The notes: a model not told the origin generated them from the sequence alone. 64,000 bases of DNA from Nocardia brasiliensis (GCF_011801125.1 NZ_CP046171.1:7812001-7876000); one strand, 5' to 3'. Positions 16,975 through 27,300 are shown, counted from the first letter of the stretch. Numbers and translations are program-made.

Positions 16975-17772
16975 GTGACTACGGAGTCGGTTTTGGCGGC
17001 GGCCCCCGCGGCGCCGCAGTGGTTCGCGGAACTGTTCGCCCATCGGCGCTGGATTCGCCGCACACAGCCGTTCCCGCACGTCTATGCCAGGGACGTGTTC
17101 GTGCCGGAGTTCTATCAGCGGCTCACCGAGGAGTTCGCGCGCGTCCGGCGCGACGAGGCGGATCGGTTCGGCCGGGTCGCCACCAACTACAGCGCGGACG
17201 GGCTCGGCCTCGCCGAACTGCGCGACGGCCCGTTCGGGGTGTTCACCTCCCGGGAGTGGCACGACCTGGTCGCCGGGGTCGCCGGCGTCACCACCGCGAC
17301 CGGCGACGTCGAGGGCTCGGTGCATCACCACGCGCCGGGCGCGCCGTACGGCTGGCCGCACAACGACCTCAATCCCGCGTGGTTCCCCGGCGACCCGCCC
17401 GGCCCGTCCGAGGTGCGGCTGCCCGGCGACGGGGTCGATACCAAGACCGGCGCGCGTCCGTCGGGTGTGACCGCGCGGGCGAACGTGCGCGCGGTGGCCG
17501 TGCTGTACTACTTCGGCAACCCGGACTGGCAGCCCGGCGACGGCGGCGAGACCGCGCTGTATGACAACCTCGCCGAGGGCGAGACCATGCCGAACCTGAC
17601 TTTGATTCCGCCACTGGACAATTCGCTGATCCTGTTCGAGGTCACCCCGCGTACCTGGCACACCTTCGCCGGCAACAACACCAGGGATCGCAGCAGCGTG
17701 GTCATGTGGGTGCACCGGCCCAAGGAAGACGCGGTGCAGCGTTGGGGAGGAGACAACATTGTCTACTGGTGA
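16975..17772 (+). CDS. 2-oxoglutarate/Fe(II)-dependent oxygenase
   Basis: A 265-residue protein with the Fe(II) facial triad His129 and Asp131 (WPHNDLNP) and His229 (RTWHTFAGN), plus an Arg ten residues later suited to binding 2-oxoglutarate. It looks like the 2OG-Fe(II) oxygenase superfamily group of prolyl-hydroxylase-like enzymes. The substrate is unknown. GTG 16975 is chosen because GGAGGG lies six to nine bases upstream; GTG 16969 and the frame start at 16921 are less suitable. The 3' end overlaps the following SDR gene by 14 bases. Confidence 0.78.
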   Translation: MTTESVLAAAPAAPQWFAELFAHRRWIRRTQPFPHVYARDVFVPEFYQRLTEEFARVRRDEADRFGRVATNYSADGLGLAELRDGPFGVFTSREWHDLVAGVAGVTTATGDVEGSVHHHAPGAPYGWPHNDLNPAWFPGDPPGPSEVRLPGDGVDTKTGARPSGVTARANVRAVAVLYYFGNPDWQPGDGGETALYDNLAEGETMPNLTLIPPLDNSLILFEVTPRTWHTFAGNNTRDRSSVVMWVHRPKEDAVQRWGGDNIVYW

Positions 17773-18535
17773 CCGCAGGGTCTGTCTGCTCACGGGTGCC
17801 AGCGGCACGCTGGGCGAGATGTTCTGCCGCTCCTATTACACCCAGTACGACATCGTCGCGGTCTGCCACACCCGCACCCCGGCGGCGCCGTCGCAGCTGG
17901 AGTGGTTCGTCGATCCGCTGGAGCCGGAAAAGCCGCTGCCGGAAAACGACTCGCGCATCTTCGTGGTCCGCGCCGACCTCACCAAACCGGGCGAGGTCGA
18001 GCGGGTGGTCGAGCTCGCGCTGGCGCGCTACGGCAATGTGGATCTACTGGTCAACAATGCCGCCCACGTCCAACTGCAGCCGCGCGGCATCGTCGACGGC
18101 GAGGCGGCGCTCGAGCAGTTCGATCCGCACTTCACCCTGAATGTCGCTGTGCCGCTTCGGCTGTGCGCCCGGCTCGGGCAGCAGGCATGGATGCACGCGG
18201 GACCGCGAAACCGCGCGCGCAACCGCAACATCGTCAACGTGTCGAGCATCTCCGGTTCCGAGGTCTATCCCGGGCAGACGCTGTATTCCGCGTCGAAGGC
18301 GGCACTGAACCAGCTCACCCGCAATATCGCGGCCGAGTTCGCCGAGTTCGGCGTGCGCGCGAATGCCATTGCGCCGACGACCTTTCCGGCACTGGTACCG
18401 ACCGAGCAGGTGGCACGGGCGATCGTCGAGCTCGACCAGAGCGCCACGCTCACCGGCGGTGTGTTCGGCGTCGGTCTCGGCACCGAGCCGGGCGAGGCGG
18501 AGCCGGGCCGCCACGCCAAGCTCACCGACGCCTAG
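17759..18535 (+). CDS. Short-chain dehydrogenase/reductase (coupled to the 2OG oxygenase)
   Basis: A 258-residue SDR: TGASGTLG (13-20) binds the cofactor, NNAA follows, and the active site is VSSISGSE with YSASKAA, so Ser, Tyr and Lys are all present. The C-terminus is short. The start is TTG at 17759 behind GGGAGGAG; no ATG or GTG gives the complete fold. It starts inside the end of the 2OG oxygenase gene, so the two are translated together and probably act in sequence on one substrate, hydroxylation then oxidation (inference). Confidence 0.82.
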   Translation: MSTGDRRVCLLTGASGTLGEMFCRSYYTQYDIVAVCHTRTPAAPSQLEWFVDPLEPEKPLPENDSRIFVVRADLTKPGEVERVVELALARYGNVDLLVNNAAHVQLQPRGIVDGEAALEQFDPHFTLNVAVPLRLCARLGQQAWMHAGPRNRARNRNIVNVSSISGSEVYPGQTLYSASKAALNQLTRNIAAEFAEFGVRANAIAPTTFPALVPTEQVARAIVELDQSATLTGGVFGVGLGTEPGEAEPGRHAKLTDA

Positions 18536-18552
18536 ACAGAACCTAGCCCTGC

Positions 18553-19401
18553 TCAGTTCGGCGCGACCCCGGTTACGCGCTCGGACAGCTCCCAGAGCCG
18601 CTGGGCGAGTGCGGGATCCACCGCCTGCTTGTTGCGCGGCCGTTCCAGCTTGAACCGGTGGTAATAGTCGCCGCTGGTGAATTCGGTGGTGGTGGCCAAG
18701 CGCTCCAACGGCTGCGCGCCCTGCTCCGACCGAATGAAGAACGGCCGCGACAGCGGCGAGCGGATCAGCGCACCGAGGCCGAACGGGGCGTTGTCGTAGA
18801 CGTGGGTGGCAACCGCGCCGGGGTGGAACGCGGCGGTGCGCAGGCCGGTGCCCTCGGTGCGCCGCGCGAGTTCCCGGGTGAACAGCAGATTGGCCAGCTT
18901 GGACGCGGCGTAGGCGCCCATCTGGTTGAACGAGCCCGCGGTGGCGTTGACCGTATCGAGGTCGAGCCGGGCCATCCGGTAGGTCGTGCTGGAAGTGTTG
19001 ATCACCCTGGCCGAGGACTGCACCAACCGGTCGAGCAGCAGGCTGGTCAACAGGAACGGTGCGAGATGGTTGACCTGGAAGGTGAGCTCGTTGCCGTCGA
19101 CGGTCGCGGTCCGCTTCGGCCACGCGCCGCCGGCGTTGTTGGCCAGCACGTCGATCCGCGGGTACCGGTCGAGCAGCTGGTCGGCCAGTTTGCGCACCTC
19201 GTCGAGGCGGGCGAAGTCGGCGAGGAACGGCTCGGCGCCCGCCTCGCGCGCCACCTCGGCCGTGCGTTCCGGGGAACGTCCGACGACCGCGACGGTGGCG
19301 CCGCGGGCCGCCAGCCGGGCCGCCGCCGCGGCGCCGATCCCGGAGCTCGCGCCGGTCACCACGACGGTCCTGCCGGTTAGATCTTGGCCTGCTTCCACCA
19401 T
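18553..19401 (-). CDS. SDR oxidoreductase, retinol-dehydrogenase-like
   Basis: A 282-residue SDR with TGASSGIG near residue 17, NNAGGAW, the active-site Ser in NTSSTTY and YAASKLANLLF. It has the long C-terminal segment typical of the retinol dehydrogenase/WW-oxidoreductase-like subgroup, which often act on lipophilic alcohols or ketones. ATG 19401 follows GGGAGG. It begins inside the 3' end of the deacetylase gene (25-base overlap), so both form an operon. It converges on the SDR gene at 17759 with 17 bases between the stops. Confidence 0.82.
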   Translation of the reverse strand: MVEAGQDLTGRTVVVTGASSGIGAAAAARLAARGATVAVVGRSPERTAEVAREAGAEPFLADFARLDEVRKLADQLLDRYPRIDVLANNAGGAWPKRTATVDGNELTFQVNHLAPFLLTSLLLDRLVQSSARVINTSSTTYRMARLDLDTVNATAGSFNQMGAYAASKLANLLFTRELARRTEGTGLRTAAFHPGAVATHVYDNAPFGLGALIRSPLSRPFFIRSEQGAQPLERLATTTEFTSGDYYHRFKLERPRNKQAVDPALAQRLWELSERVTGVAPN

Positions 19402-20321
19402 TGCTGCCTCCCTGGGCCTCGGTTGTCCGACTGATCGTCATCATCCTGGCGGAATTCGGCAATGGCCGCCGCGCTCGAATAGTGCGCGGCGATCTCGTCG
19501 CTGGTGGTCGTCCACACGCCGGGATGGTTGACCACGTACTCGAGCGCCTGGTCCAGATACTTGGTCCGGAAGGCCTGACCGATGACGAAGGGATGCAGCG
19601 CCAGCGCCAGCACCCGGCCGCTGTCGGCGGACTCGGCGTAGAGCTGATCGAGCTGGTCGGTGACGATCCGCACGAAGTCGGGGCCGCTGGTGCCCTTGGC
19701 CAGGAACAGCGAGTTGTCGTTCAGCTCAACGGTATAGGGGACGCTGAGCATGCCGGGGACATGCAAAGGATAGGGCTGATCGTCGTTGGTCCAGTCCAGC
19801 ACGTAGTTCAGCCCGAGCTCCGCGAGCAGCGCCGGCGTGTGAAAGGTTTCGGTGAGCGCGGGCCCCATCCAGCCGCGCGGGCGGTGACCGGTGCCGCGTT
19901 CGATGGTCTCGACCACCTCGGTGAGGTAGGCACGCTCGGCATCGACGGTCAGCTCGGTCTGGAAGATCGAGTTGTTCTTACCGTGGGCCAGCCAGGCCCA
20001 GTCACGATCCAGGCCCGCCTGGATGAGCTGCGGATAGCGGTGCACCACATCGGAATTGAGCAGCGCACTGGCCCGGACCCGGTGCCGGTCGAGCGTCTCG
20101 GCGACCCGCCAGAAGCCCACCCGCGGCCCGTAGTCACGCCAGCCGTAGTTCAACGGATCCGGCGTCAGGTCGGCGGTGCCGGGAAAGATGCTGGTGGCGG
20201 GCCGATCCACCTGGTAGTGCTCGACATTGAGGCCGACGTAGAAGGCGACGCGCGCGCCGCCGGGCCACTGGATGGGCGCGCGGTCGACGATCGGGCTGTA
20301 GTCGTACAGGTCGTTGTCCAT
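19377..20321 (-). CDS. Polysaccharide deacetylase-family (PuuE/allantoinase-like) hydrolase
   Basis: A 314-residue protein of the NodB-fold group close to PuuE and cyclic-imide/allantoin hydrolases. It has NVEHYQVD near the start, GWRDYGPRVGFWR, SALLNSDVVHRYP and ALHPFVIGQAFR, the last holding a family His. These enzymes deacetylate sugars or open amide rings using a metal; the target here is unknown. I chose ATG 20321 because the longer frame to 20600 would pass through an inverted-repeat operator. The first gene of an operon with the SDR at 18553. Confidence 0.78.
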   Translation of the reverse strand: MDNDLYDYSPIVDRAPIQWPGGARVAFYVGLNVEHYQVDRPATSIFPGTADLTPDPLNYGWRDYGPRVGFWRVAETLDRHRVRASALLNSDVVHRYPQLIQAGLDRDWAWLAHGKNNSIFQTELTVDAERAYLTEVVETIERGTGHRPRGWMGPALTETFHTPALLAELGLNYVLDWTNDDQPYPLHVPGMLSVPYTVELNDNSLFLAKGTSGPDFVRIVTDQLDQLYAESADSGRVLALALHPFVIGQAFRTKYLDQALEYVVNHPGVWTTTSDEIAAHYSSAAAIAEFRQDDDDQSDNRGPGRQQWWKQAKI

Positions 20322-20334
20322 GCCGTCGATTGTC

Positions 20335-20358
20335 GAACCTGACACTAATGTCAGGTTC
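20335..20358. promoter_or_regulatory. Inverted-repeat operator before the deacetylase/SDR operon
   Basis: GAACCTGACA and TGTCAGGTTC form perfect 10-bp arms separated by CTAA. The element ends 14 bases before the start codon at 20321, so a dimeric repressor (TetR- or GntR-type) bound here would block initiation. No regulator gene is adjacent. Confidence 0.6.
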
Positions 20359-20562
20359 AACCCCGGCGAAGGTGACATCGGGCACAATCCGGGCGCTACG
20401 CCGCCCGCGAACGGTTTCGCCTGCCCGGACGACACCGCCCCGGTGTGTACATTTGCCCGGCGGACTCGGCAGCCGAAGGGCCGGGCGTTGCGGCAACTCG
20501 CCGGAAGGCACGGGCGCTCGGCGATGCCGTGATCCGCAGGCCCACGACGGTACGTTGAGGCA

Positions 20563-20594
20563 CGGAGAGGCGGACGAGCCGCGGAGAGGCGGAC
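20563..20594 (+). repeat. 13-bp direct repeat at the ribosome site of the next gene
   Basis: CGGAGAGGCGGAC occurs at 20563-20575 and again at 20582-20594. The second copy provides the GGAGAGG in front of ATG 20601, so the repeat duplicates the ribosome-binding sequence. Confidence 0.55.
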
Positions 20595-20600
20595 CAGCAC

Positions 20601-22973
20601 ATGCGAGTGGACGGGCGGGAAATCCCGGTCACCGGCAACCTGCTACAGCCGATGGTCCGGCGGACCAGCGACATCATCCGGGTTGTGCTCGCGGCGCTGT
20701 GGGTGGCGATCGTCGTCGCGGCCTCGGTGATCACCCGCCCGGAATGGCTCGCGCTGGAACGCTCGGTCTCCAATATCGTCGGCTTCCTCAACCCCGACCA
20801 ATCCAACCTGGTCTATCTCGTCTACGGCACGGCCATTCTGGCGCTGCCCTTCGCCATCCTGATCGAGTTGATCATCGGCAGGCAGTGGAAGCTGCTGGCC
20901 GGTTACGCCGCGGCGGGCCTGACCGCCGGGCTGCTGCTGTCGATCACCGGCACCGGCCTCTCGGCGCCGAAATGGCATCTGCAGGTGCCCGATCGGCTCG
21001 ACACCTTCCTCTCCCAGTTCCTCGACGACCCGCGCTGGATCGCGATGCTCGCGGCCGTGCTGACGGTGTCGAGCCCGTGGTTGCCCAACCGCCCGCGCCG
21101 GTACCTGTGGTTCCTGCTGCTCGCGTTCGCGCCGATTCACCTGGTGGTCAGCACGGTCGTGCCGGCCCGCGCGATGTTCGGGCTCGCGGTCGGCTGGCTG
21201 GTCGGCGCGGTCATCGTGCTCGTGGTCGGCACACCGGCGCTGGAGGTGCCACTCGACGCCGCGGTGCGGGTGCTGGCCGGGCGCGGGCACACCGTCACCG
21301 GATTCACCGTGGTGCATCCGGCCGGGCGCGGCCCACTGGTGCTTGCCGCCGCGATCGACGGGCCCGAACGCGAACTCGTCGTCGAGATGTACGGCAAGAA
21401 CCAGCGCAGCTTCGGCGCGCTGCGCCAACTCTGGCGCTGGCTCACCTTCCGGGCCAGCGAAACCGCGGCGATGCACGGCTCCATGCATCGCGCCGTCGAG
21501 CATCGCGCGCTGCTGGCGATCGCGGTCGACGAACTCGGATTGGCCAGCAGCACACCGGTCGCCGTCGCGGCCCTGGACCGCGGCTGGATGCTGCACGCGC
21601 ACACCGTGCCCAAGGGCGAGCCGATCACCGAGCTGTCCGCCGAGCAGCTGCCCGGCGTGTGGAAGGGCCTCGACGCGCTGCACCGCGGCCAGATCGCGCA
21701 CGGCGACCTGCGGCCGACCGAGATCCGAATCCAGGACGGCACCACCCTCTTCGGCGGATTCTCCAGCTCCGAATTCGGCGCATCGGCCAAACAGCAGCAG
21801 TCCGATATCGCCCAGCTGCTGGTGTCGACCACCGCGCTCTTCGGCAAGGAAGCCGCGGTACGCACCGCGCTGGACTCGCTCGGCAGGCAGTCGGTGCTCA
21901 CGGCGGCGAGCAGGCTCACCAAGTCGGCGATGCCCGCCGGGCTGCGAAAGTCGGTGCCGGACTGGAAGGACGCGCTGTCGGCCGCGCGCGAGGAGGTGCG
22001 CAAGCAGACCGGACAGGACCGGATCGAGGCCGAGCAGATCACCAGGTTCACCCGCAATCAGATCATCCAGCTGGTGCTGTTGATCGGACTGGTGTACGTC
22101 GCTTATCCGTTCATCAGCGCGGTACCGACCTTCTTCACCCAGCTGAAGACCGCCAACTGGTGGTGGGCGCTGCTCGGGCTCGCCGTATCGTGCCTGACGT
22201 ATGTCGGTGCGGCCGCGGCACTGTGGGCCTGTGCCTCGGGCGCGGTGAGCTTCCGGAACCTGGTGATCATGCAGATCGCCAACACCTTCGCCGCGACCAC
22301 CACGCCGGCCAGGGTCGGCGGGCTCGCGCTCAGTGTGCGCTTTCTGACCAAGGGCGGAGTCGGCGCGGTGCGCGCCACCGCAGCGGTGGCGCTGCAGCAG
22401 GCGGTGCAGGTGATCACGCACGTGAGCCTGCTGGTGGTGTTCAGCATCGCGGCGGGCACGTCGGCGGACCTGTCGCACTTCGTACCGGACGCCACGGTGC
22501 TGTACCTGATCGCCGGTGTCGGCGTCGGCATCATCGGCACGTTCATGTTCGTGCCGCAATTGCGGCGCTGGCTGAACAATTCGGTGCGCCCGCAATTGCA
22601 GGAGGTGCTCGGCGAACTCGCCGAACTGGCGCGCGATCCCAAGCGCTTCTCGGTGATCATCCTCGGCTGTGCCGCGATCACGCTCGGCATGGCGGGCGCG
22701 CTGTGGGCCAGCGTGGAGGCCTTCGGCGGCGGCACCACCTTCGTCACCGTCACCATCGTCACGATGATCGGCGGCACCCTCGCCTCCGCCGCGCCGACCC
22801 CGGGCGGGGTCGGCGCGGTCGAGGCCGCGCTCATCGGCGGTCTCGGCACCTTCGATGTGCCGCTGGAGGTCGCGGTCCCGTCGGTCCTGCTCTACCGGGT
22901 GCTGACCTGCTGGCTGCCGGTGCTCTGCGGCTGGTTCACCATGCGCTGGATGACCGCGAAAGACATGCTCTGA
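20601..22973 (+). CDS. Flippase-like integral membrane protein with LPG-synthase TM domain and kinase-like segment
   Basis: A 790-residue protein. The N-terminus (about 20-215) has six or more membrane spans. Residues about 225-480 form a soluble segment with kinase-like traces: the loop HGDLRPTEIRI in the position of HxDxxxxN, then FGGF instead of DFG, so phosphotransfer is doubtful. The C-terminal third is a lysylphosphatidylglycerol synthase-type transmembrane (YbhN-like) domain with TTPARVGGLALSVRFL and AAPTPGGVGAVEAAL, both diagnostic. Such domains move lipids across the membrane. No aminoacyl-transferase domain is present. Start ATG 20601 behind GGAGAGG. Confidence 0.82.
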   Translation: MRVDGREIPVTGNLLQPMVRRTSDIIRVVLAALWVAIVVAASVITRPEWLALERSVSNIVGFLNPDQSNLVYLVYGTAILALPFAILIELIIGRQWKLLAGYAAAGLTAGLLLSITGTGLSAPKWHLQVPDRLDTFLSQFLDDPRWIAMLAAVLTVSSPWLPNRPRRYLWFLLLAFAPIHLVVSTVVPARAMFGLAVGWLVGAVIVLVVGTPALEVPLDAAVRVLAGRGHTVTGFTVVHPAGRGPLVLAAAIDGPERELVVEMYGKNQRSFGALRQLWRWLTFRASETAAMHGSMHRAVEHRALLAIAVDELGLASSTPVAVAALDRGWMLHAHTVPKGEPITELSAEQLPGVWKGLDALHRGQIAHGDLRPTEIRIQDGTTLFGGFSSSEFGASAKQQQSDIAQLLVSTTALFGKEAAVRTALDSLGRQSVLTAASRLTKSAMPAGLRKSVPDWKDALSAAREEVRKQTGQDRIEAEQITRFTRNQIIQLVLLIGLVYVAYPFISAVPTFFTQLKTANWWWALLGLAVSCLTYVGAAAALWACASGAVSFRNLVIMQIANTFAATTTPARVGGLALSVRFLTKGGVGAVRATAAVALQQAVQVITHVSLLVVFSIAAGTSADLSHFVPDATVLYLIAGVGVGIIGTFMFVPQLRRWLNNSVRPQLQEVLGELAELARDPKRFSVIILGCAAITLGMAGALWASVEAFGGGTTFVTVTIVTMIGGTLASAAPTPGGVGAVEAALIGGLGTFDVPLEVAVPSVLLYRVLTCWLPVLCGWFTMRWMTAKDML

Positions 22974-22991
22974 CGCCGCGGCGGCGAGAAC

Positions 22992-24308
<1,317 letters not shown>

Positions 24309-25922
24309 ATGACCACCGGTGCGCATGGGGGATCGACGGCGGCGGAGTCGGCGGGGCCGGTGGGCACCGCGCTCGACGAGCCGCTCCGCTCGCGGCGCAA
24401 TCACTGGAACAACCAGGTCGCCGGGCACGCGCGGATGCGACCCGACGCGGTCGCCCTGCGCTTCCGCGGTGTGGACACCACCTGGCGGCAGTTGCACGAG
24501 CGCTCGCTGAAGTTCGCCGACGCGCTCGCCCGCCGCGGGGTCGGCTTCGGCGACCGGGTGCTGATCCTGGCGTTGAACTATCCCGAGTACATCGAGGCGG
24601 TGTTCGGCATCAACGCGCTCGGCGCGATCGCCGTCCCGGTCAACTTCCGCCTCACCCCGCCCGAGGTCGCCTACATCGTCAGCGACAGCGGCGCGAAGGC
24701 GATCGTCACCGACACCCTGCTGCAACCGCTGGCCACCGCGGTACGCGACGGATCCGACACGCTGGAAACGTGTTTCGTGATCGGCGGCGCCAGCGCCGAC
24801 GGCGTACTCGGGTTCGAGGACGTGCTCGCCGAGCAGGGGGCGCCGCACACCCCGCTCGACATCCCCGAGGACACTCCGGCGCTGATCATGTACACCTCGG
24901 GCACCACCGGCAGTCCCAAGGGCGCGATCCTGTCCTACGCGAACATGAACGCACAGGCGTTCACCGTCATCCGGGCGCTGGCGGCCACCCCGGATTCGAT
25001 CGCCTTCTGCACCTCGCCGCTGTTCCACATCGCCGGACTCGGCAGTCTCTCGGCCAATTTCGTGCTCGGCGCGAAGACCGTGCTGCATCCGCTCGGCGCC
25101 TTCGACGCCACCGAATTCCTCGACGCCGTCGAACGCGAACAGGCGACCGGCGCGTTCTGCGTGCCTGCGCAGTGGCAGGCCATTTGTGCCGAACCCACTG
25201 TGCGCGAACGCAAGCTGGCGCTGGAGTCGCTCAGCTGGGGCGCCGCCCCCGCCTCGGACTCGGTGCTGCGGGCGATGGCGGACTGCTTCCCGAACGCGTT
25301 CAACGTCGCGGTGTTCGGGCAGACCGAGATGTCGCCCATCACCTGCGTGCTGGAGGGCAAGGACGCACTGCGCAAGCTCGGTTCGGTCGGCAAGCCCATC
25401 CCGACCATTCAGGCCCGCATCGTCGACGACGAGATGAACGACGTCGCGCCCGGCGAGATCGGCGAGATCGTCTATCGCGGACCGACACTCATGCAGGGCT
25501 ACTGGAACAAGCCAGAGGCCACGGCCGAGGCGTTCGCCGGCGGCTGGTTCCACTCCGGCGACCTGGTCCGCCAGGACGAGGAGGGCTTCATCTGGGTGGT
25601 CGACCGCAAGAAGGACATGATCATCTCCGGCGGCGAGAACATCTACTGCGCCGAGGTGGAGAACGTGCTCTTCGGCCACCCCAAGATTCGCGAGGCCGCG
25701 GTGATCGGCCGGGCACACGAGAAGTGGGGCGAGGTGCCGGTCGCGGTCGTCGCGCTCGACAACCCCGACGACGAGCTCACCCTCGACGAGCTCACGGCGT
25801 TCCTCAACGAGAACCTCGCGCGCTACAAGCACCCCAAGGATCTGGTCGTCGTCGCGGAGCTGCCCCGCAACGCCAGCGGCAAAGTCGTGAAAGTGCAACT
25901 GCGCAAGGAATATTCATCCTGA
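24309..25922 (+). CDS. fadD5: Long-chain fatty acid-CoA ligase, FadD5-like
   Basis: A 537-residue ANL-family ligase. The P-loop YTSGTTGSPKG is at 195-205, with FGQTEMSPITC, GWFHSGDL, DRKKDMIISGGENI and the catalytic Lys in NASGKVVK near the end. The protein follows mycobacterial FadD5 closely over its whole length as remembered (for example VPAQWQAICAE and LSWGAAPA). FadD5 activates fatty acids for uptake or recycling and sits in the mce1 operon in M. tuberculosis. Here no mce genes are adjacent. Start ATG 24309 with GGAG upstream. Confidence 0.88.
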   Translation: MTTGAHGGSTAAESAGPVGTALDEPLRSRRNHWNNQVAGHARMRPDAVALRFRGVDTTWRQLHERSLKFADALARRGVGFGDRVLILALNYPEYIEAVFGINALGAIAVPVNFRLTPPEVAYIVSDSGAKAIVTDTLLQPLATAVRDGSDTLETCFVIGGASADGVLGFEDVLAEQGAPHTPLDIPEDTPALIMYTSGTTGSPKGAILSYANMNAQAFTVIRALAATPDSIAFCTSPLFHIAGLGSLSANFVLGAKTVLHPLGAFDATEFLDAVEREQATGAFCVPAQWQAICAEPTVRERKLALESLSWGAAPASDSVLRAMADCFPNAFNVAVFGQTEMSPITCVLEGKDALRKLGSVGKPIPTIQARIVDDEMNDVAPGEIGEIVYRGPTLMQGYWNKPEATAEAFAGGWFHSGDLVRQDEEGFIWVVDRKKDMIISGGENIYCAEVENVLFGHPKIREAAVIGRAHEKWGEVPVAVVALDNPDDELTLDELTAFLNENLARYKHPKDLVVVAELPRNASGKVVKVQLRKEYSS

Positions 25923-25951
25923 TTCCGGTGCGCTGAGGTACGGTCGTTCGG

Positions 25952-26557
25952 ATGGCGATTCCTCGTATCCGTGCGGCCGTCCTCGCACTGCACTGGCAGG
26001 TGAACGTGATCGAGCCCGCGGGTTTCTTCGGGCCGATGCTCGCCGGACCGGTGGCCGCGAGCGGCGTCGTCGAGCGCGCCGTGCGATTCCACGAAGCGGC
26101 TGCCGCACAGGATATTCCGGTGCTGTTCACCCGTTTCACCATCCCCGTCGGCGAGGGGCAGCTGGTGCGCAACACCGGGTTCATGCGCTCGGTCGGTGCG
26201 GCGCAGACCGAATTCCGGCCGAATTCGCCTGGTAGCCAGATCATCCCGGAGATGGCGGGACAGCCGTCCGCGGTGTTCGACAATCAGAAGCTGTCCGGCC
26301 TGGCGGGCAGCACGCTGCCCCATTGGTGTGCCGCGCGCGGTATCGACACCCTGTTCCTCACCGGCGTCGCGACCAACCTGACCGTGGAGCAGACCGCACG
26401 GCACGCCACCGACCTGGGCTTCACCGTGCATCCCGTGGCCGACTGCGTTGCCGCGGCCGACCCCGCGGCGCACGAGGCGTCGCTGGCCGACCTCGAACTG
26501 ACCACGGCGGGTACGCTCAGCGCGGCGCGGGTGCTGGCACTGCTCACGCGGCGCTGA
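25952..26557 (+). CDS. Isochorismatase-fold protein lacking catalytic Asp and Cys
   Basis: A 201-residue protein with the isochorismatase/cysteine hydrolase fold: the strand AAVLALHWQVN, the Lys motif NQKLSG (Lys113), and GVATNLTVEQTARHA. In active members the first motif carries Asp and the last Cys (GVATNxCVE). Here they are His14 and Thr144. The Lys and the cis-peptide region remain. It may be a binding protein or use altered chemistry, as isochorismatases proper also lack the Cys. It follows fadD5 by 29 bases. Confidence 0.78.
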   Translation: MAIPRIRAAVLALHWQVNVIEPAGFFGPMLAGPVAASGVVERAVRFHEAAAAQDIPVLFTRFTIPVGEGQLVRNTGFMRSVGAAQTEFRPNSPGSQIIPEMAGQPSAVFDNQKLSGLAGSTLPHWCAARGIDTLFLTGVATNLTVEQTARHATDLGFTVHPVADCVAAADPAAHEASLADLELTTAGTLSAARVLALLTRR

Positions 26558-26659
26558 ATACCTGTGCGGCTCGGCACGATCAGGTTTACCGCCGCGCCCG
26601 CTCGGCAACCCAGCGGCTACGGAACCCGGTAGTCGCCCTCGGAGTCAGGAGCCAGCACT

Positions 26660-27124
26660 GTGAAACTCACCCACCTCGCGGTATGCGCCGCCGCCGCGCT
26701 CGCGGTCATCGGCGGATCCGCCGGATGCGGCAGCGACGACACCGACCATTCCGCCCACACCGGTTCGGCGACGACCGCGGCCGCCGCACCGGAGCACACC
26801 GCAACCCACACCACCCCGGCCGCCGCAACGACCAAGGCCGCCGACCCCAGCGCGACCGCGGCGCCGGGGGATACCGTCGAGGACGTGAACTGCGGGCCGG
26901 TCACCGACGCCGGCGGAGGCACCCGCACCGTCATCGCCGCGGGCACGCCGGTCGGCCGGGTCGGCTGCACCGAGGCCATCAACGTGGCGACCGAGTACGC
27001 GCAGACCGTCAGCAACACCGACGCACAGACCGTGCAGGGCTGGCAGTGCGCCGCCCAGCCCGACACCGTGACACCCTCGGCGTGCACCAAGGACGGCCTG
27101 CGCATCGAGTTGCGCGCCAACTGA
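26660..27124 (+). CDS. Putative lipoprotein of unknown function
   Basis: A 154-residue secreted protein with GTG start at 26660 behind AGGAG. The signal peptide ends in a lipobox-like GSAGC with Cys23 as the probable lipidation site. Residues 25-75 are Ala/Thr/His-rich and probably unstructured. The C-terminal domain has four Cys (NCGPV, VGCTEA, WQCAAQ, SACTKD), enough for two disulfides. I do not recognise the domain; small actinomycete wall lipoproteins of this build are common. Confidence 0.7.
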   Translation: MKLTHLAVCAAAALAVIGGSAGCGSDDTDHSAHTGSATTAAAAPEHTATHTTPAAATTKAADPSATAAPGDTVEDVNCGPVTDAGGGTRTVIAAGTPVGRVGCTEAINVATEYAQTVSNTDAQTVQGWQCAAQPDTVTPSACTKDGLRIELRAN

Positions 27125-27300
27125 TCGCGGCCCGTCCGCGCGGGCCCGGCACCGCCCTCGATCCGGTCCGGAGCGAAGGTCGAGCAAAAGACCCTGTTCC
27201 GCAGTGCGATATCTCGGCATAATCGCGGGGGTACCCGGACGACCCGGCAGGAAGTCGTCGTAGCGGGGGGTCGAGCGGTATCGGAATGGATCGGAGCTCA

